A stretch of 34,396 bases of DNA, taken from the NCBI GenBank assembly GCA_021767785.1, contig JAASSR010000014.1, positions 1-34,396 on the forward strand. Reading direction: 5' to 3'. Both the position numbers and the translations under genes were made by a program. Every line of letters starts with the position of its first letter. Position 1 is the stretch's first letter. The notes beneath the pieces were generated by a model that ran no database searches, was not told where the DNA came from, and saw only the letters and a program-made list of their open reading frames with translations. Shown piece by piece: positions 33,396 through 34,396 of the stretch. Source of the stretch: Methanolobus sp. (lineage in GTDB: Archaea; Halobacteriota; Methanosarcinia; Methanosarcinales; Methanosarcinaceae).

Positions 33396-33590
33396 TTACT
33401 CTAGTGGCTTATGTGTCATCTTTCTTGTCACGTAACCTGCTACACGGTTCCTTATAACCTTACTTTCGATGGTTGTGTGCTTTGTTACAAGATGCTTGTT
33501 TGTATCGAAGTCTGTTGTAAATACGTTACCGTGATTTTCGGTTAAGCGAATTGCAATTCTCTTGATATTGGTTTGTCTGATATTTCCCAT
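33396..33590 (-). CDS. rps17e: 30S ribosomal protein S17e
   Basis: 64 residues, the usual length of the archaeal short form. The start [20 protein letters not shown] and the tail [19 protein letters not shown] are characteristic: a basic helical protein of the small subunit, present in archaea and eukaryotes but not bacteria. It is the first gene of a minus-strand cluster with dapA and dapB, an order known from other Methanosarcinaceae. The link to lysine synthesis is positional. Confidence 0.97.
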   Translation of the reverse strand: MGNIRQTNIKRIAIRLTENHGNVFTTDFDTNKHLVTKHTTIESKVIRNRVAGYVTRKMTHKPLE

Positions 33591-33702
33591 AATAATTCTC
33601 CATTATAAGATGAAACTCTATAATAGTAAATTGTATCGGGATTATAATAAATACCCTTGCATTTATACCTTTTGGATTAGCAGAACAGCATCTGAGACCT
33701 TA

Positions 33703-33990
33703 TCATACATCAGTTTTTCCCAGAAGACGATCAATTGCTTTCGCATCTTTGAAAACACGCTCTCTTGGGCCTTTCTGATTGAAGAAAAGAGCAATGAGCA
33801 CAATAAGTAATCCCAGGTTTGGGTTATGAAAAGAAAATACTATACCAAGCATCACAAGTGCTGAAGAAAAAATGCCTTTAATGGCACCTTTACGATAAGA
33901 ATCAATGCGGGTTCTCTTGTAGATACGAATATCACGAAGTGTTAAAAAAAGAACTACTACGTAAGCCAACATTGCTATATACTCATACAT
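33703..33990 (-). CDS. Small membrane protein of unknown function
   Basis: 95 residues from the ATG at 33990, chosen because GGTG lies about 6 bases upstream; the longer frame to 34023 begins with TTG and lacks support. A membrane helix spans about 4-19 (IAMLAYVVVLFLTL), followed by a basic loop (RDIRIYKRTRIDSYRKGAIK), then two closely spaced helices (IFSSALVMLGIVFSF and LGLLIVLIALFF) and a charged cytoplasmic tail (KGPRERVFKDAKAIDRLLGK). By the positive-inside rule, the loop and tail are cytoplasmic. I do not recognise the family. It lies between S17e and the divergent polymerase gene. Confidence 0.65.
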   Translation of the reverse strand: MYEYIAMLAYVVVLFLTLRDIRIYKRTRIDSYRKGAIKGIFSSALVMLGIVFSFHNPNLGLLIVLIALFFNQKGPRERVFKDAKAIDRLLGKTDV

Positions 33991-34130
33991 TTCAGACACC
34001 GCTGTAAAATATAATTTGTTCAAGGTATGTGATATTATATCAGGATTCCGTTAAGGTGAAATTGCCTGCATACAAGTTAGAACGAACTCCGAATAATTTA
34101 ATTAAAGACATAAATATACATTGGTTCTGA

Positions 34131-34396
34131 ATGGAAAGCTCAGCAAGAGAAAGAATAACACTGCACCTGGACATGGACAGTTTCTACTCCTCCGTAGAAG
34201 TAAGAGAAAGACCTGAACTTGAAGGTTTGCCGGTGGTAGTGGGATCTGATCCTAAAGAAGGAAACGGTAGAGGTGTTGTGAGTACATGTTCATACGAAGC
34301 AAGAGAATATGGAATACATTCCGCGATGCCAATATCGAAAGCTTACAGACTCTGCCCTGATGCAGTTTATCTCAGAGTGAACATGAAGCTTTACAA
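34131..34396 (+). CDS. dinB: DNA polymerase IV (Y-family), N-terminal part
   Basis: Open to the window edge (88 codons). The start [20 protein letters not shown] includes the catalytic metal ligands Asp14 and Asp16 (LDMDSFY); then [30 protein letters not shown] with the template-contact and steric-gate-region residues, and [17 protein letters not shown]. This is a translesion polymerase. The ATG has no ribosome binding site; a TATA-like TAAATATACA lies about 15-20 bases before it, so the mRNA may be leaderless. It is divergent from the small membrane protein gene. Confidence 0.95.
   Translation, partial: MESSARERITLHLDMDSFYSSVEVRERPELEGLPVVVGSDPKEGNGRGVVSTCSYEAREYGIHSAMPISKAYRLCPDAVYLRVNMKLY

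Noticed and set aside
1-34396. CRISPR array, insertion sequence or prophage
   Set aside because: No regularly spaced direct repeats, transposase, integrase or terminal inverted repeat pairs were seen; tRNA-Arg shows no duplicated 3' end that would mark an integration site.

Overview
The window is a chromosomal segment of a methanogenic archaeon, most likely a methylotrophic member of the Methanosarcinaceae (Methanolobus/Methanococcoides-like; the genus is my inference). Evidence: chromosomal protein MC1, archaeal ribosomal protein S17e, heterodisulfide reductase subunits HdrC and HdrB, F420-dependent NADP reductase, methanopterin-pathway GTP cyclohydrolase MptA, archaeosine radical-SAM enzyme RaSEA, split archaeal GMP synthase, aspartate carbamoyltransferase with its regulatory chain, archaeal prepilin peptidase, TATA-type promoters and AT-rich intergenic DNA. 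No CRISPR array, insertion sequence or prophage was seen.

Region 1-5250 (all minus strand) is an envelope block: the N-terminal part of a secreted COG1361/CARDB-type protein, a LolD/MacB-type ABC ATPase, a membrane-anchored winged-helix protein, and two tandem paralogous secreted proteins of unknown function. The ABC operon is preceded by an unusually structured leader with three stems (1775-1933). G.U pairs in two of the stems form only in the minus-strand RNA, so this looks like a cis-acting RNA of the ABC operon. It is the strongest candidate here for something undescribed.

Region 5814-14622 is nitrogen and redox metabolism: F420:NADP reductase, two type-I glutamine synthetases about 5 kb apart, an acetyltransferase behind the first, and a tight four-gene archaeal glutamate synthase operon (class II amidotransferase, FMN/Fe-S synthase domain, GXGXG domain, FrhB-like F420 subunit). 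The last gene suggests that GOGAT draws electrons from F420H2. The second glnA has a TATA box with an NrpR-like operator at the predicted transcription start, and a terminator overlapping its stop codon; the T-tract of that terminator merges into the TATA box of the glutamate synthase operon.

Region 14980-21132: hdrCB, tRNA-Arg(CCT), an ArgA-like acetyltransferase, an acetyltransferase/M20 amidohydrolase pair, a COG1665 nucleotidyltransferase, a DUF2098 protein and mptA. Region 21568-27235: MC1 with a hairpin abutting its ribosome binding site, argB, RaSEA and GMP synthase subunit B, and RecQ helicase. Region 27259-34396: a small charged-protein candidate, prepilin peptidase coupled to a hexulose-phosphate synthase/RraA fusion, a conserved alpha-helical protein, pyrBI, an ordered S17e-dapA-dapB cluster, a small membrane protein and the start of DNA polymerase IV.

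Most start sites were reassigned where a Shine-Dalgarno sequence or family alignment favoured an internal Met over the longest reading frame (stated per gene). All functional names come from motif recognition by eye; no database search was run.
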